Positions 19,635 to 28,802 are shown, numbered from the stretch's first letter. The stretch is DNA of 48,452 nucleotides from Succinimonas amylolytica DSM 2873 (GCF_000378405.1 NZ_KB899636.1:1850083-1898534), one strand, 5' to 3'. The notes: generated by a model not told the origin, from the letters alone. Numbers and translations: made by a program.

Positions 19635-22289
19635 ATGGCTGTATCCCGTCAGGAAAAACGTCGTCTTGATTATAAACCTCCCCTGTTTACCATTACCGAT
19701 GTCGATTTAAGCTTCAGTCTGGATCTGACAAAAACCAGGGTTGTTCAGAAAAGCAAGGTTAAAAGACTTACCCCGGATCTTTCGCAGCCTCTGGTGCTTG
19801 ACGGGGACGGCCTGAAACTTCTGGGGGTCAGAATCAACGGCCAGGAATGCTCCTTTACGGAGACCGCAAAATCCCTGACAATACCGGTTTCCGAAAAGGA
19901 ATTCTGGCTGGAGGTGGTTACCGAAATATCCCCTGCCGACAATACCGAGCTTATGGGGCTTTACGTTTCCGACGGCAAGTTCTGCACCCAGAATGAGCCG
20001 GAGGGCTTCCGGAGAATTACCTACTTTCTGGATCGCTCCGATGTTCTGTCCCGTTATACCGTTCACATTTCCGCTCCCGCCGGACAGTATCCCTTCATGC
20101 TCAGCAATGGCAATCCGGTGTCCGACAGCACTCAGGACGGAGTGCGTACTGTAACCTGGAAGGATCCCTTTCCGAAGCCCAGCTATCTTTTTGCTCTGGT
20201 GGCCGGAGACTTTGACGAGCTTTCCCGGGAATTTGTTACCAGAAGCGGTAAAAAGGTGCAGGTGCGCCTTTATGTGGATCGGGGCATGGCACCCTTCGGC
20301 GATGCCGCCATCGATTCCGTACTCCGGGCCATGAAGTGGGACGAGGACAGATTCGGCCTGGAATACGATCTCAGCAGATTCAATGTGGTTTCCGTGGATT
20401 TCTTCAATGCCGGAGCCATGGAAAACAAGAGCCTGAATATTTTTAATTCCCGGTATGTGCTGGTGGATCCGGCCAGTGCCACGGATACCGATTATGAAAA
20501 CGTGCTTTCGGTAATCGGACATGAATATTTTCATAACTGGACCGGGGATCGGGTTACGCTCCGGGACTGGTTTCAGCTGAGCCTTAAGGAAGGTCTGACG
20601 GTATTCCGGGATCAGGAATTTTCCTCGGATCTGGGATGCCGGGCCATTGAGCGTCTCAAGGCCATCAGGGTAATCCGGGGGCCGCAGTTTGCCGAGGATT
20701 CCGGCCCGATGGCGCATCCGGTGCGTCCTGATTATGTGATGGAGATGAACAATTTCTATTCGGCCACTGTTTATGACAAGGGGGCCGAGGTGATCCGGAT
20801 GATTCATACCATTCTGGGCGAGGAAGGTTTTCAGAAGGGCATGCGGCTCTATATCTCCAGATATGACGGCAAGGCGGTAACCTGCGAGGATTTTGTTTCG
20901 GCCATGGAGGAGGCCACCGGCACGGATCTCCGGCAGTTCCGTAACTGGTACAGCCAGTCGGGAACTCCCGTGGTTACGGTGAGCATGAACTATGATGAAA
21001 GAACCCGGAAATGCGAGCTTACGGTAAAGCAGAAAACCCCGCCCACACCGCGGCAGCCTGAGAAGAAGCCTTTTGTCATTCCCATCAAAATGTCTCTTTA
21101 TGACAGACAGGGCAACCGGATTCCGCTGATAAAAGACGGTGTCCCGGCGGCACCGGTGCAGATTGCCGATGAGGAAAGCCAGTCCTGGCTTTTTGAAAAC
21201 GTGCCGGAACGGCCGGTGCCGGCCCTCCTGGAAGGCTTCAGCGCCCCCGTGAAGCTGGAATATCCCTATACCGAGGAGGATCTCCGCATTCTTCTCATGC
21301 ATGCAGAAGACCCGGTATCCCGCTATGATGCGGTGCAGAGTCTTATAATCAATTATTTTTACCGTAATGCGGAGAACTTTGAAAGAAATCTGCCGTTTTC
21401 CGAACCTAAAGCGCTCATTGAAGCCTATCGCTATATTCTGAACAGCGATATGGATCGGCGTTTTGCCGCTTTTGTGATGACGCTGCCTTCCATTAATTCC
21501 GTTATCGAGAATTTCCGGGTGGTTAATCTGGATGCGGTGTTTGCGGTTTACCGGCATCTCAGGGATTGTCTGGTTATCGGACTCAGGGATGAGATTTCCC
21601 GTCTTTACGGGAGATCTCTTCAGGTTTATGAGGAGCGGGTGCGGACTCCCGGCTCCTATGCTGTAACCCCGGAACAGATGGGAGAACGGGCCTTGGCCGA
21701 ATTTTTGCTGGATTTTCAGGCCCGTTCCCTGACGCTTTCCGGAGATGCGGCCGGTGCTGCAGCGCTGGTGCTGCATCATTACCGGATTTCGGACAATATG
21801 ACCGACACCCTGGCAGCCATGAAGACCGCAGTGCGCTATGGTCTCAGCTCCGAGGCGGAGATCCTTGGGGACTTTGAGGAAAAATGGTCCGGGAATCCGC
21901 TGGTGTTTGACAACCTGTTTCGAGCCGTGGCCATGGCCCCCCGTCCTGATACCCTGAACCGGGTGCGGGATCTTATGAGGCACAAATGCTTTGACATCGG
22001 TAATCCGAACCGGGTGCGGGCTCTTATCGGGGCCTTTGCCTCCGGGAATCCGGAATGCTTCCACGCCATAGACGGCAGCGGCTACGAGTTCCTCACCGAG
22101 ACGGTACGGCAGCTTAACAGGACCAACGGCCATGTGGCAGCCAGAATTCTTACCCCGATGCTGGCGTTGCGCCGCTTTGACAGAAAGCGCTGCGATATGA
22201 TAAAAGGATGCTTCGAGAAGCTGCTTGGGGAACCGGATCTTTCAGATGCCGTATATGAGCTTATTGACAAATCTTTGAGGCATCTTTAA
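19635..22289 (+). CDS. pepN: Aminopeptidase N (M1 zinc metallopeptidase)
   Basis: A cytoplasmic zinc aminopeptidase with broad specificity, finishing peptide breakdown. The 884 residues compare with 870 in E. coli PepN, and the similarity holds over the whole length. The substrate-binding GAMEN motif is at residues 260-264. The zinc motif HEYFH has H296 and H300, with the third ligand E319 in LKEGLTVFRDQEF. The C-terminal helical domain ends SDAVYELIDKSLRHL. The ATG is preceded by GGAG/GGAAG. The DUF2835 gene begins at the base after the stop, and pyrD follows, so the three probably form one transcript ending at 23698. Confidence 0.97.
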   Translation: MAVSRQEKRRLDYKPPLFTITDVDLSFSLDLTKTRVVQKSKVKRLTPDLSQPLVLDGDGLKLLGVRINGQECSFTETAKSLTIPVSEKEFWLEVVTEISPADNTELMGLYVSDGKFCTQNEPEGFRRITYFLDRSDVLSRYTVHISAPAGQYPFMLSNGNPVSDSTQDGVRTVTWKDPFPKPSYLFALVAGDFDELSREFVTRSGKKVQVRLYVDRGMAPFGDAAIDSVLRAMKWDEDRFGLEYDLSRFNVVSVDFFNAGAMENKSLNIFNSRYVLVDPASATDTDYENVLSVIGHEYFHNWTGDRVTLRDWFQLSLKEGLTVFRDQEFSSDLGCRAIERLKAIRVIRGPQFAEDSGPMAHPVRPDYVMEMNNFYSATVYDKGAEVIRMIHTILGEEGFQKGMRLYISRYDGKAVTCEDFVSAMEEATGTDLRQFRNWYSQSGTPVVTVSMNYDERTRKCELTVKQKTPPTPRQPEKKPFVIPIKMSLYDRQGNRIPLIKDGVPAAPVQIADEESQSWLFENVPERPVPALLEGFSAPVKLEYPYTEEDLRILLMHAEDPVSRYDAVQSLIINYFYRNAENFERNLPFSEPKALIEAYRYILNSDMDRRFAAFVMTLPSINSVIENFRVVNLDAVFAVYRHLRDCLVIGLRDEISRLYGRSLQVYEERVRTPGSYAVTPEQMGERALAEFLLDFQARSLTLSGDAAGAAALVLHHYRISDNMTDTLAAMKTAVRYGLSSEAEILGDFEEKWSGNPLVFDNLFRAVAMAPRPDTLNRVRDLMRHKCFDIGNPNRVRALIGAFASGNPECFHAIDGSGYEFLTETVRQLNRTNGHVAARILTPMLALRRFDRKRCDMIKGCFEKLLGEPDLSDAVYELIDKSLRHL

Positions 22290-22517
22290 ATGGCGGATAA
22301 CGTTATTACCTTCAGTGTGTCTCTGAGTGCCGAGGAGGTGCTGGCTATGTACCGCGGGGAAATCCGCCGGGTCATGGTGGTGAGCGATACCGGACTCAGG
22401 ATTGACATTAATGCCCAGCACTTCATGAATTTCACCACCCGGCAGGGGATTCACGGCCGTTTCAGGATTGTCCTGGACAGCAGCAACCGGCTGACCCGGA
22501 TGGAGAAGATCGGCTAG
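22290..22517 (+). CDS. DUF2835 family small protein
   Basis: A 75-residue cytoplasmic protein of unknown function. The pattern is ISLSAEE-like start, YRG, then INAQHFMNFTTRQGIHGRFR and a terminal LTRMEKIG. This matches the DUF2835 family as I remember it from Vibrio and Pseudomonas, where it also lies next to pepN and pyrD. It starts at the base after the pepN stop, so it is very likely translationally coupled. Its conserved place between a peptidase and a pyrimidine enzyme is intriguing but does not by itself reveal a role. Confidence 0.85.
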   Translation: MADNVITFSVSLSAEEVLAMYRGEIRRVMVVSDTGLRIDINAQHFMNFTTRQGIHGRFRIVLDSSNRLTRMEKIG

Positions 22518-22590
22518 GCTGCTGCCGGTAAGACTGGCTTTTTATTGAGTTTTCGGGTTGCTGGCCCGGTTTTCAGGAATGGAGACGAAA

Positions 22591-23616
22591 ATGTTTTACG
22601 GAATGTACGAAGGACTGGTAAGGCCCTGTCTTTTTCAGCTGAACGCTGAAACGGCTCATAATGTCACCATGAAATTAATGAATTTTATGGGACAGAGTTC
22701 CCTCCTGACCGGACTGATCCGGCAGAATGTGGAAAAGCGTCCCCGGAAGGTAATGGGGATCGAATTCCCGAATCCGGTAGGGCTTGCTGCGGGGCTGGAC
22801 AAGGACGGAGTGGCTCTGAATGCTCTGGGGGCTCTGGGCTTCGGTTTTGTGGAAGTGGGAACCGTAACTCCGAAGGCCCAGCCTGGAAATCCCGGGCCCA
22901 GGCTGTTCCGGGTCATTCCGGCCGAAGGCATTATCAACCGTATGGGGTTTAACAATCTCGGAGTAGACAACCTGGTAGCCAACGTGCGGGAAAGCAGCTA
23001 TGAGGGAGTTCTGGGCATCAATATCGGCAAAAACAAGACCACGCCACTGGAGAAGGCCGACGATGACTATCTGTACTGTCTGGAGAAGGTTTATCCGTAT
23101 GCTACCTATGTTACGGTGAACATCTCCTCCCCGAATACTCCCAATCTGAGAACGCTGCAGCACGGTTCCGCACTGGAAAGCCTGATTGCGGCTCTTAAAA
23201 AGAAGCAGGCGGAGCTAAAAAACAGGTACAGCCGCTATGTTCCCCTGGCTGTCAAGCTGGCTCCGGAGCTTCTGGATTCGGAAATTGCCGAGGTTTGCGG
23301 GATATTCCGGAAATACGGAGTGGACGGAGTGATTGCTACCAATACCACCCTGGATCGGGAAATGATACGGGATATGCCTCATGTGACCGAGGCTGGCGGA
23401 TTAAGCGGCAGACCGCTGTTTCAGAAAAGCACGGCAAAGCTGAAAAAAATCCGGGAGGAACTTAAGGGGGAAATTCCGATTATCGGTGTCGGCGGCATTG
23501 ATTCCCCGCTGGCGGCCCGGGAAAAGCTGGCGGCCGGTGCTGATCTTCTGCAGATCTACACAGGCTTCATCTACAAGGGACCGAAGCTCATCAAGGACAT
23601 TGTGGAAAATCTCTGA
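22591..23616 (+). CDS. pyrD: Dihydroorotate dehydrogenase (quinone), class 2
   Basis: Oxidises dihydroorotate to orotate, passing electrons from FMN to quinone at the inner membrane; the fourth step of pyrimidine synthesis. I use ATG 22591, which has GGAG at 22581-22584 and gives 341 residues (E. coli 336). An upstream in-frame TTG (22558) would add residues not in the family. The N-terminal amphipathic membrane-binding segment [16 protein letters not shown] is present, a class 2 feature. Further landmarks are [18 protein letters not shown], the catalytic serine region NISSPNTP (N177, S179, S180) and [19 protein letters not shown]. It completes the pepN-DUF2835-pyrD unit and, with carAB, gives two separate pyrimidine loci in this window. 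Confidence 0.96.
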   Translation: MFYGMYEGLVRPCLFQLNAETAHNVTMKLMNFMGQSSLLTGLIRQNVEKRPRKVMGIEFPNPVGLAAGLDKDGVALNALGALGFGFVEVGTVTPKAQPGNPGPRLFRVIPAEGIINRMGFNNLGVDNLVANVRESSYEGVLGINIGKNKTTPLEKADDDYLYCLEKVYPYATYVTVNISSPNTPNLRTLQHGSALESLIAALKKKQAELKNRYSRYVPLAVKLAPELLDSEIAEVCGIFRKYGVDGVIATNTTLDREMIRDMPHVTEAGGLSGRPLFQKSTAKLKKIREELKGEIPIIGVGGIDSPLAAREKLAAGADLLQIYTGFIYKGPKLIKDIVENL

Positions 23617-23636
23617 AGACCGGTTTTCCGGGGCAG

Positions 23637-23698
23637 GCCTCCCTTAATCCCAGTCCGGCAGATAGAGTTCCGGACCAGGATTAAGAGGGGCTTTTTTT
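23637..23698 (+). terminator. Terminator after pyrD
   Basis: A long two-part hairpin: GCCTCCCTTAATCC pairs with GGATTAAGAGGGGC, and inside it AGTCCGG pairs with CCGGACC. Seven T follow. Confidence 0.9.
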
Positions 23699-23869
23699 AT
23701 TCCCGGAAAACATCCGCTATTTCTCCAGGAATCCCGAAACGGTACCGGACTTTTAAAGTAAACGCGGGCCCCTGTTTCGCGCTTTCCATGAAAAAAGCTT
23801 CTTTTTGTTCCGAATCCTCATTTTTTAGGAGGTGCCGCCGTGGCATCTTATGCGGGCACTGTCCCGCCG

Positions 23870-23878
23870 TGCTATAAT
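23870..23878 (+). promoter_or_regulatory. Extended -10 promoter for fumarase
   Basis: TGCTATAAT at 23870-23878, an extended -10 box. I see no good -35. It implies a leader of about 120 bases before the fumarase ATG. Confidence 0.65.
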
Positions 23879-24007
23879 GGCGGAGTTTTTACCCGGCGGT
23901 TTCAGGTTTGTCAGAATGTTTTTCCGGAAAGCCGCTACGGGGCAGATAATAATAAGGAGCGGGCTTGATCCGTTTCTGCGTTCAGCGAGTATTATAGGAG
24001 TTTCCTA

Positions 24008-25534
24008 ATGACTGTAATAAAACAGCAGGACTTTATTGATTCCATCTATGAGGCACTGCAGTACATTTCTTATTACCATCCGGTTGATTTTGTCAGAGGT
24101 CTCAAAAAAGCCTACGACCGGGAGCAGAATCCGGCCGCCAAATCAGCTATTGCTCAGATTCTGGTTAACTCCAAAATGTGCGCCATCGGACATCGGCCGC
24201 TCTGTCAGGACACCGGCATTGTAACCTGCTTTGTAAAGATCGGCCGCAATGTTACCTTTGAGGGCGACATGCTGGTGCAGGACATGGTGAACGAGGGCTG
24301 CCGGAGAGCCTACTGCTCTTCTGAGAATCCTCTTCGTAAAAGTGTGCTGAAGGATCCTGCCGGAAACCGTGTCAATACCCGGGACAACACTCCTGCTGTA
24401 ACCCATATTGAATTTATCGAAGGTGACAAGGTGGTTGTGGAAATTGCTGCCAAGGGCGGCGGGTCTGAAAACAAGACCAAGATGGCCATGCTGAATCCTT
24501 CAGATTCTATTGAGGACTGGGTACTGGATCAGCTTCCTCATATGGGGGCCGGCTGGTGTCCTCCGGGCATGCTGGGTATCGGTATCGGCGGTACCGCTGA
24601 AAAGGCAGCCCTTATGGCCAAGGAAGCTCTGATGGAGCCGATTGATATTGACGACCTTATCAGGAAGGGGGCCGAGACTGCTGAAGAAAAGCTTCGTCTC
24701 AGTCTCTATGACAAGGTTAACCGTCTGGGCATCGGCGCTCAGGGACTGGGCGGCCTTACCACTGTTATGGATGTGAAGGTCAAGAGCTTCCCGACCCATG
24801 CCGCCTCCAAGCCGGTATGCATGATTCCGAATTGCGCTGCCACGAGACACGTATCCTTTGAGCTCGACGGTACAGGACCGGTGGATCTGGTGCCGCCTTC
24901 TCTGGACGAATGGCCGGATATTGAGGTTGGCGGCAGCGACAATGCCAGAAGAGTTAATCTCGATACCGTAACCAAGGAGGAGATGGCTACCTGGAAGAGC
25001 GGCGAGACTCTGCTTCTCAATGGTACCATTCTTACCGGCCGCGACGCTGCTCACAAGAAGATCTGCGATCTTATTGCCGAAGGAAAGCCGCTGCCTGACG
25101 GAGTGGACTTCCATGGCAAGTTTATCTACTATGTGGGACCGGTAGATCCGGTAGGTGATGAAGTGGTAGGTCCGGCAGGTCCCACCACCTCCACCAGAAT
25201 GGACAAGTTTGTGGAAACCATGCTGAGCAAGACCGGACTTTACGGCATGATCGGCAAGGCTGACCGCGGTCCGGCTGCCGTGGCCTCTATCAAGAATCAC
25301 AAGGCTGTTTATCTTATGGCCGTAGGCGGTGCCGCCTATCTGGTGTCCAAGGCCATCAAGAAGGCCCGGGTGCTGGCATTCCCGGAGCTGGGAATGGAGG
25401 CTGTGTACGAGTTTGAGGTACAGGACATGCCGGTAATGGTGGCCGTGGATTCCGAGGGCAGCAACGTTCATGTTAACGGCCCTGCCGAGTGGCGTGAAAA
25501 GATCCTGGCCATTGACTTCAAGTATCTTGAATAG
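24008..25534 (+). CDS. Class I fumarate hydratase, iron-sulfur type
   Basis: Interconverts fumarate and malate with an oxygen-sensitive [4Fe-4S] cluster, in the TCA cycle or its reductive branch. The 508 residues form one chain carrying both the alpha and beta parts. Cluster cysteines inferred from spacing to E. coli FumA are C66 (RPLCQDTG), C184 (GWCPPG) and C276 (PNCAATRH). The C-terminal beta part has YYVGPVDPVGDEVVGPAGPT and then TSTRMDKF. It is shorter than E. coli FumA/FumB (548) and more like the roughly 505-residue forms in other bacteria. AGGAG at 23996-24000 sets the start. A malate-oriented role in succinate fermentation is plausible for an anaerobe but is inference. The class I tartrate dehydratase relatives are an alternative, less likely because of the fused chain. 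Confidence 0.92.
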   Translation: MTVIKQQDFIDSIYEALQYISYYHPVDFVRGLKKAYDREQNPAAKSAIAQILVNSKMCAIGHRPLCQDTGIVTCFVKIGRNVTFEGDMLVQDMVNEGCRRAYCSSENPLRKSVLKDPAGNRVNTRDNTPAVTHIEFIEGDKVVVEIAAKGGGSENKTKMAMLNPSDSIEDWVLDQLPHMGAGWCPPGMLGIGIGGTAEKAALMAKEALMEPIDIDDLIRKGAETAEEKLRLSLYDKVNRLGIGAQGLGGLTTVMDVKVKSFPTHAASKPVCMIPNCAATRHVSFELDGTGPVDLVPPSLDEWPDIEVGGSDNARRVNLDTVTKEEMATWKSGETLLLNGTILTGRDAAHKKICDLIAEGKPLPDGVDFHGKFIYYVGPVDPVGDEVVGPAGPTTSTRMDKFVETMLSKTGLYGMIGKADRGPAAVASIKNHKAVYLMAVGGAAYLVSKAIKKARVLAFPELGMEAVYEFEVQDMPVMVAVDSEGSNVHVNGPAEWREKILAIDFKYLE

Positions 25535-25571
25535 TATTTTCTGAGTTTGGGTCATGAACTCATGACTCCAG

Positions 25572-25608
25572 AAGGAGAGCTTTGTGAAAAATCGGAGCTC
25601 TCCTTTTT
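25572..25608 (+). terminator. Terminator after fumarase
   Basis: A ten-base stem AAGGAGAGCT with AGCTCTCCTT, loop of 14, then a T-run. Confidence 0.9.
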
Positions 25609-25885
25609 AATTGCCGGGGTTGCTGTTTCTGCTCCGGTTTAAGGATAATTTCAGTGAGTCTGCTGGAAAACCGTATTGCGGAATTCCGCGGGATCAGTAC
25701 GTGCTGTCAGGAGCGACGGTAAGGGAATCCCCGGATCCGAAACAGAAATGACAAACATACAGGGCCTTACAGGTGAAACGCCACCACGGCAAAAATGCGG
25801 AGTTTTAATTCAAGGATCAGAGAACAAAAGATAAACAGAAAGAAAAGGAAAATAAAGAAAAACGGAAAAGCGGGCAGGAAAGTCA

Positions 25886-25977
25886 TGGCGGTGAGGAAGG
25901 GATTTGAACCCTTGATACGGTTTATGCCGTATACACGCTTTCCAGGCGTGCTCCTTCAACCACTCGGACACCTCACC
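25886..25977 (-). tRNA. tRNA-Ser (anticodon GGA), copy 1
   Basis: A 92-nt serine tRNA read on the minus strand. The acceptor stem is GGTGAGG with CCTCACC, the discriminator is G, and the CCA end is encoded. The anticodon loop contains TGGAAAG (anticodon GGA, reading UCC/UCU). The long variable arm typical of tRNA-Ser is TATACGG...CCGTAT, and the T arm contains GGTTCAAATC. The sequence matches copy 2 at 26970-27061 and shares with it 12 bases of upstream flank. Confidence 0.97.
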
Positions 25978-26250
25978 GCACCGGAAACGAATGCTATTTT
26001 ACTGATTCTCAGAGGTAAAGCAATATTTTTTTGAAAAAAGTTACCTTCAGGGTATTTAAGCGGTGCTTTTTTAGTCGTTTTGTTTATTAAATGACCATCT
26101 GAAAACAAAAAAAGCTGGATGGGGCGGTAAAAAAGTCCTGTACGGGAATGGAGCAGGCCTGAGGAACTCATTAATGAAGGGATCTGGGGGATGGGAAGTC
26201 CGGGGCAGAAGCCTCTTTTATGAAGAAAATTTATGGGGGAACCAAAAACC
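25978..26250. other. AT-rich spacer between tRNA-Ser copy 1 and the inverted repeat
   Basis: No gene is supported. The open frame on the minus strand here runs into the tRNA and lacks a ribosome-binding site. Confidence 0.4.
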
Positions 26251-26390
26251 GGTTTTAAAAGCATTCCCTACATTCAGGCTCTCTGAAATCTAATAGTCCT
26301 TAGGTGTAAAAGAACCCAAAAATCCGATTGTCTGTGGGGGCGTGCCCCGCACTCCAGGGTGCAGTTTACGCCCTGTAGGCTTTTAAAACC
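26251..26390. repeat. 12-bp inverted repeat enclosing a structured segment
   Basis: GGTTTTAAAAGC at 26251-26262 is the exact reverse complement of GCTTTTAAAACC at 26379-26390. Near the right arm lies a compound hairpin at 26338-26373: GGGCGT pairs with ACGCCC, and inside it GCAC pairs with GTGC. The right arm overlaps the stop codon of the small minus-strand gene. It could be a small non-autonomous element or a structured transcript end. Confidence 0.6.
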
Positions 26391-26649
26391 TTAATTCATC
26401 AATGTCAGAAATCTGCTTTCTAAGGTCGCTAAGCTCCAGGTGAAGTCGCCATCCTCTTTCTGTTTCGCATACCTCACCTTCTCTGAACCCGATTTTACGA
26501 TGGTAAATTTCCTTGCTAGGATCGCATTCCCGGGCTCTCAGAACCTTACAAGGAAAGTCATCGGCATCAATTGTTACCTCCAGGTTAGGGTGCTGTTCCC
26601 ACAGTTCCTTTAAGCTAATCCAAAGAGTATTGTCTTTTCTCACATCCAT
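26383..26649 (-). CDS. Unknown 88-residue protein
   Basis: I do not recognise this protein. It is 88 residues, acidic, with one pair of cysteines and no membrane segment or signal peptide. On the minus strand a strong ribosome-binding site (GGAGG) precedes the ATG, and TATAAT at 26713-26708 would start transcription about 50 bases upstream, so it is probably expressed. It lies in AT-rich DNA between the two tRNA-Ser genes and reads in the same direction as they do. Its stop codon is inside the right arm of the inverted repeat. The surroundings suggest acquired DNA. Confidence 0.65.
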   Translation of the reverse strand: MDVRKDNTLWISLKELWEQHPNLEVTIDADDFPCKVLRARECDPSKEIYHRKIGFREGEVCETERGWRLHLELSDLRKQISDIDELRF

Positions 26650-26969
26650 TCTGATTTCCTCCGGGCTGTATTAAACAGTCAGTCCTGCTTTATTCTGTTT
26701 TTGATATATTATAAGCTAATAATCAAGTATTATTTCTTTCTGGTGGGTAATTTCTCGAATTTGAGCGCATTCTTTTTAATCGTATGTAACTGACGGTTAG
26801 AAATGCTTTAATCTTCATAACTGAAAATTATCCTGTCAGATCATGATAGCCTGGAATCAGATGCCGTGCCATGAAAGAGACGCAATGCGATGAGGGCGGG
26901 GCAAGAAGAAAAAACAGAATGAAGAGCAGGGAGAAGCAAGAAAAAGATTTAAAAGGAGGGAAAGAAATC
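26650..26969. other. Spacer between the unknown gene and tRNA-Ser copy 2
   Basis: Contains the likely minus-strand promoter of the 26383-26649 gene (TATAAT complement at 26708-26713). Nothing else is supported. Confidence 0.45.
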
Positions 26970-27061
26970 TGGCGGTGAGGAAGGGATTTGAACCCTTGAT
27001 ACGGTTTATGCCGTATACACGCTTTCCAGGCGTGCTCCTTCAACCACTCGGACACCTCACC
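26970..27061 (-). tRNA. tRNA-Ser (anticodon GGA), copy 2
   Basis: Identical by eye to copy 1 (25886-25977), again with encoded CCA, anticodon GGA and long variable arm. The bases just upstream of the 5' end (plus strand GCACCGGAAACG) are shared too, then the flanks diverge, so the duplicated block is about 104 bp. Confidence 0.97.
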
Positions 27062-27205
27062 GCACCGGAAACGTGGCCTATTGTACCTGATCGAAATTTT
27101 AATGCAAGAGTTTTTTTTCCTGGCGCCGTTTTTCAGCAAATTCCCCGGTGGATCCGTTCTTTAGTCTTCTGAAAAGGGAAGCGGATCGGCTTCCGGGGAG
27201 GAAAT

Positions 27206-27236
27206 TTGCAGTCATATAAGGCACTGCGATTATAAT
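27206..27236 (+). promoter_or_regulatory. Possible promoter for the zinc-ribbon gene
   Basis: TATAAT at 27231-27236; TTGCAG at 27206-27211 is 19 bases before it, a long spacer. Transcription from here would begin near 27243. Confidence 0.55.
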
Positions 27237-27299
27237 GGCAGGAGCTGATAATTGCCGGATGCCGTAACAGGTCCGGATTCCGATATTTCCGAGGTTTTT

Positions 27300-28802
27300 A
27301 TGAAAGTTCCCGAAAGCTGCCGCTGTTTTTCATGTAATGGCATGATGATTTTTGACATTGCTTCGCAGGAGCTTAAGTGCGGGCACTGCGGCACCCATCT
27401 CCCCGTTCCGGAGTATGACCGCCGCTCCCGGGAATCCGGATCGGGTACCGGTGCCGCAGAACCGGTCGGTGCTCCGGAGAAAAACCGGAAGCGTCCGGGA
27501 CGCCGTCAGGTTTACTCCTGCGCCTCCTGCGGCGGTGCGATTTATCCCGGTATTCTGAGCGCTTCTGAAAAATGTCCGTTCTGCGGAGCGGTCATTGTTT
27601 TTTCAGATCGGATCAGCGCCGCGGAGGAGCCGGATTTTATTATCCCATTTCAGAAGGACCGGGAATATTTTCTTAAGGAATACCGGAAGCTCCTGAACCG
27701 GCGGCATTTTATTCCGCGGAGTTTCCGAACCGAGGCCCGGGAAAACGGTATTGCTGCCCGCTACATTCCCTTCTGGATATACGATGTTGCGGCCTCGGGC
27801 CGGGCCCGGATTCTGGCCGAGAAAATTGTTAAAAAGAGTGAGCACTGTTTCGAGCATACGGCATTTGACTGCTCCGGTGCCGGAAGCCGGGAGTTTCACG
27901 GGGTGCCCCAGGACGGGACCACGGAGCTGGATGACCGGGAATCCCAGAGCATCGAGCCCTATGACATGACGCGGGGTGTACCGTTCAGTGCCGGCTATCT
28001 CTCGGGGCTGGATGCCAGAATTGCGAACCGTAATGCCGGAAGAAGCTTTGCGGAGGCAGAAAGGCGGGTAACTGTTTCCCTGGATCGCCTGCTAATGCCG
28101 GAAGGGGAATACGATGCCGTAAGCTTTGCCGAAAGACACTATAAAATCACGCCTTTGTCCGTAAGATATGCCATGCTACCTGTATGGCGGCTGGAAATGA
28201 GCTACCGTGGGAAATGCTATCCCTATGTTATGAACGGACAGACCGGAAGGCTTACCGGCGATTTTCCGGTAGCGCTCGGCAATGCCGGATTCGGAGTGTT
28301 TCTTCTGACGGTGCTGGTCATTACCGGGGTAATTGAGCTGGGCTTTCTGGCCGACAGTCTGCCCGGATTTCTGCAGCTTCTGGTTCCTCTGCCGATGCTT
28401 TTTCTGGCAGGAGGAATCTGGTATGTGCTTTACCGGACCCGGATCCCTTTTGTGTTCGAGCATTCCGGAGTGGCGTACGGCGGCGGTTTTCTGGCGTTTC
28501 TTATTACTGCCGCCGAGCTTCTGAGGCTTATTTCTGCGGGAGACGATGGAGAATCGGCACTTATGATCGGGTTTGTGCTGGCGGTAGGGTATTTTTTTCT
28601 GCTCTGGGCATCTCTTAAATCGCGTCTGGACGATGAAACGGGAGACAGCCTGTCCGTAAGAGCCCGGGATGCGGATGCCTACGCGGTTCCGGAAAAGGAT
28701 ATCCGGGGGGAGCAGACGGTTTCTGTGGCCGGTACCTATATTTCTAAAACACGGAGTCTGAGAAAGGATTACTATGCTGCGAAGAGTGAAGGCGGGAAAT
28801 AG
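27300..28802 (+). CDS. Zinc-ribbon membrane protein (TFIIB-type zinc ribbon family)
   Basis: A 500-residue protein with two zinc ribbons at its N-terminus: C9/C12 with C27/C30, and C74/C77 with C92/C95. A soluble region of about 200 residues follows (FIIPFQKDREYFLKEYRK, then ARYIPFWIYD), and four or five membrane helices lie at about 340-445. This order matches proteins annotated as TFIIB-type zinc-ribbon-containing proteins, whose function is not established; some are misnamed PriA-like. I chose ATG 27300, preceded by GAGG, because an in-frame TTG at 27252 would have its ribosome-binding site upstream of the likely transcription start. The neighbours give no clear hint of its job. Confidence 0.78.
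   Translation: MKVPESCRCFSCNGMMIFDIASQELKCGHCGTHLPVPEYDRRSRESGSGTGAAEPVGAPEKNRKRPGRRQVYSCASCGGAIYPGILSASEKCPFCGAVIVFSDRISAAEEPDFIIPFQKDREYFLKEYRKLLNRRHFIPRSFRTEARENGIAARYIPFWIYDVAASGRARILAEKIVKKSEHCFEHTAFDCSGAGSREFHGVPQDGTTELDDRESQSIEPYDMTRGVPFSAGYLSGLDARIANRNAGRSFAEAERRVTVSLDRLLMPEGEYDAVSFAERHYKITPLSVRYAMLPVWRLEMSYRGKCYPYVMNGQTGRLTGDFPVALGNAGFGVFLLTVLVITGVIELGFLADSLPGFLQLLVPLPMLFLAGGIWYVLYRTRIPFVFEHSGVAYGGGFLAFLITAAELLRLISAGDDGESALMIGFVLAVGYFFLLWASLKSRLDDETGDSLSVRARDADAYAVPEKDIRGEQTVSVAGTYISKTRSLRKDYYAAKSEGGK

Noticed and set aside
19707-22133. 808-codon minus-strand frame opposite pepN
   Set aside because: Shadow of pepN; histidine- and glycine-rich translation without domain character.
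25956-26264. Minus-strand gene overlapping tRNA-Ser copy 1
   Set aside because: It overlaps the tRNA and lacks a ribosome-binding site.
26828-27139. Minus-strand gene overlapping tRNA-Ser copy 2
   Set aside because: It runs through the whole tRNA.
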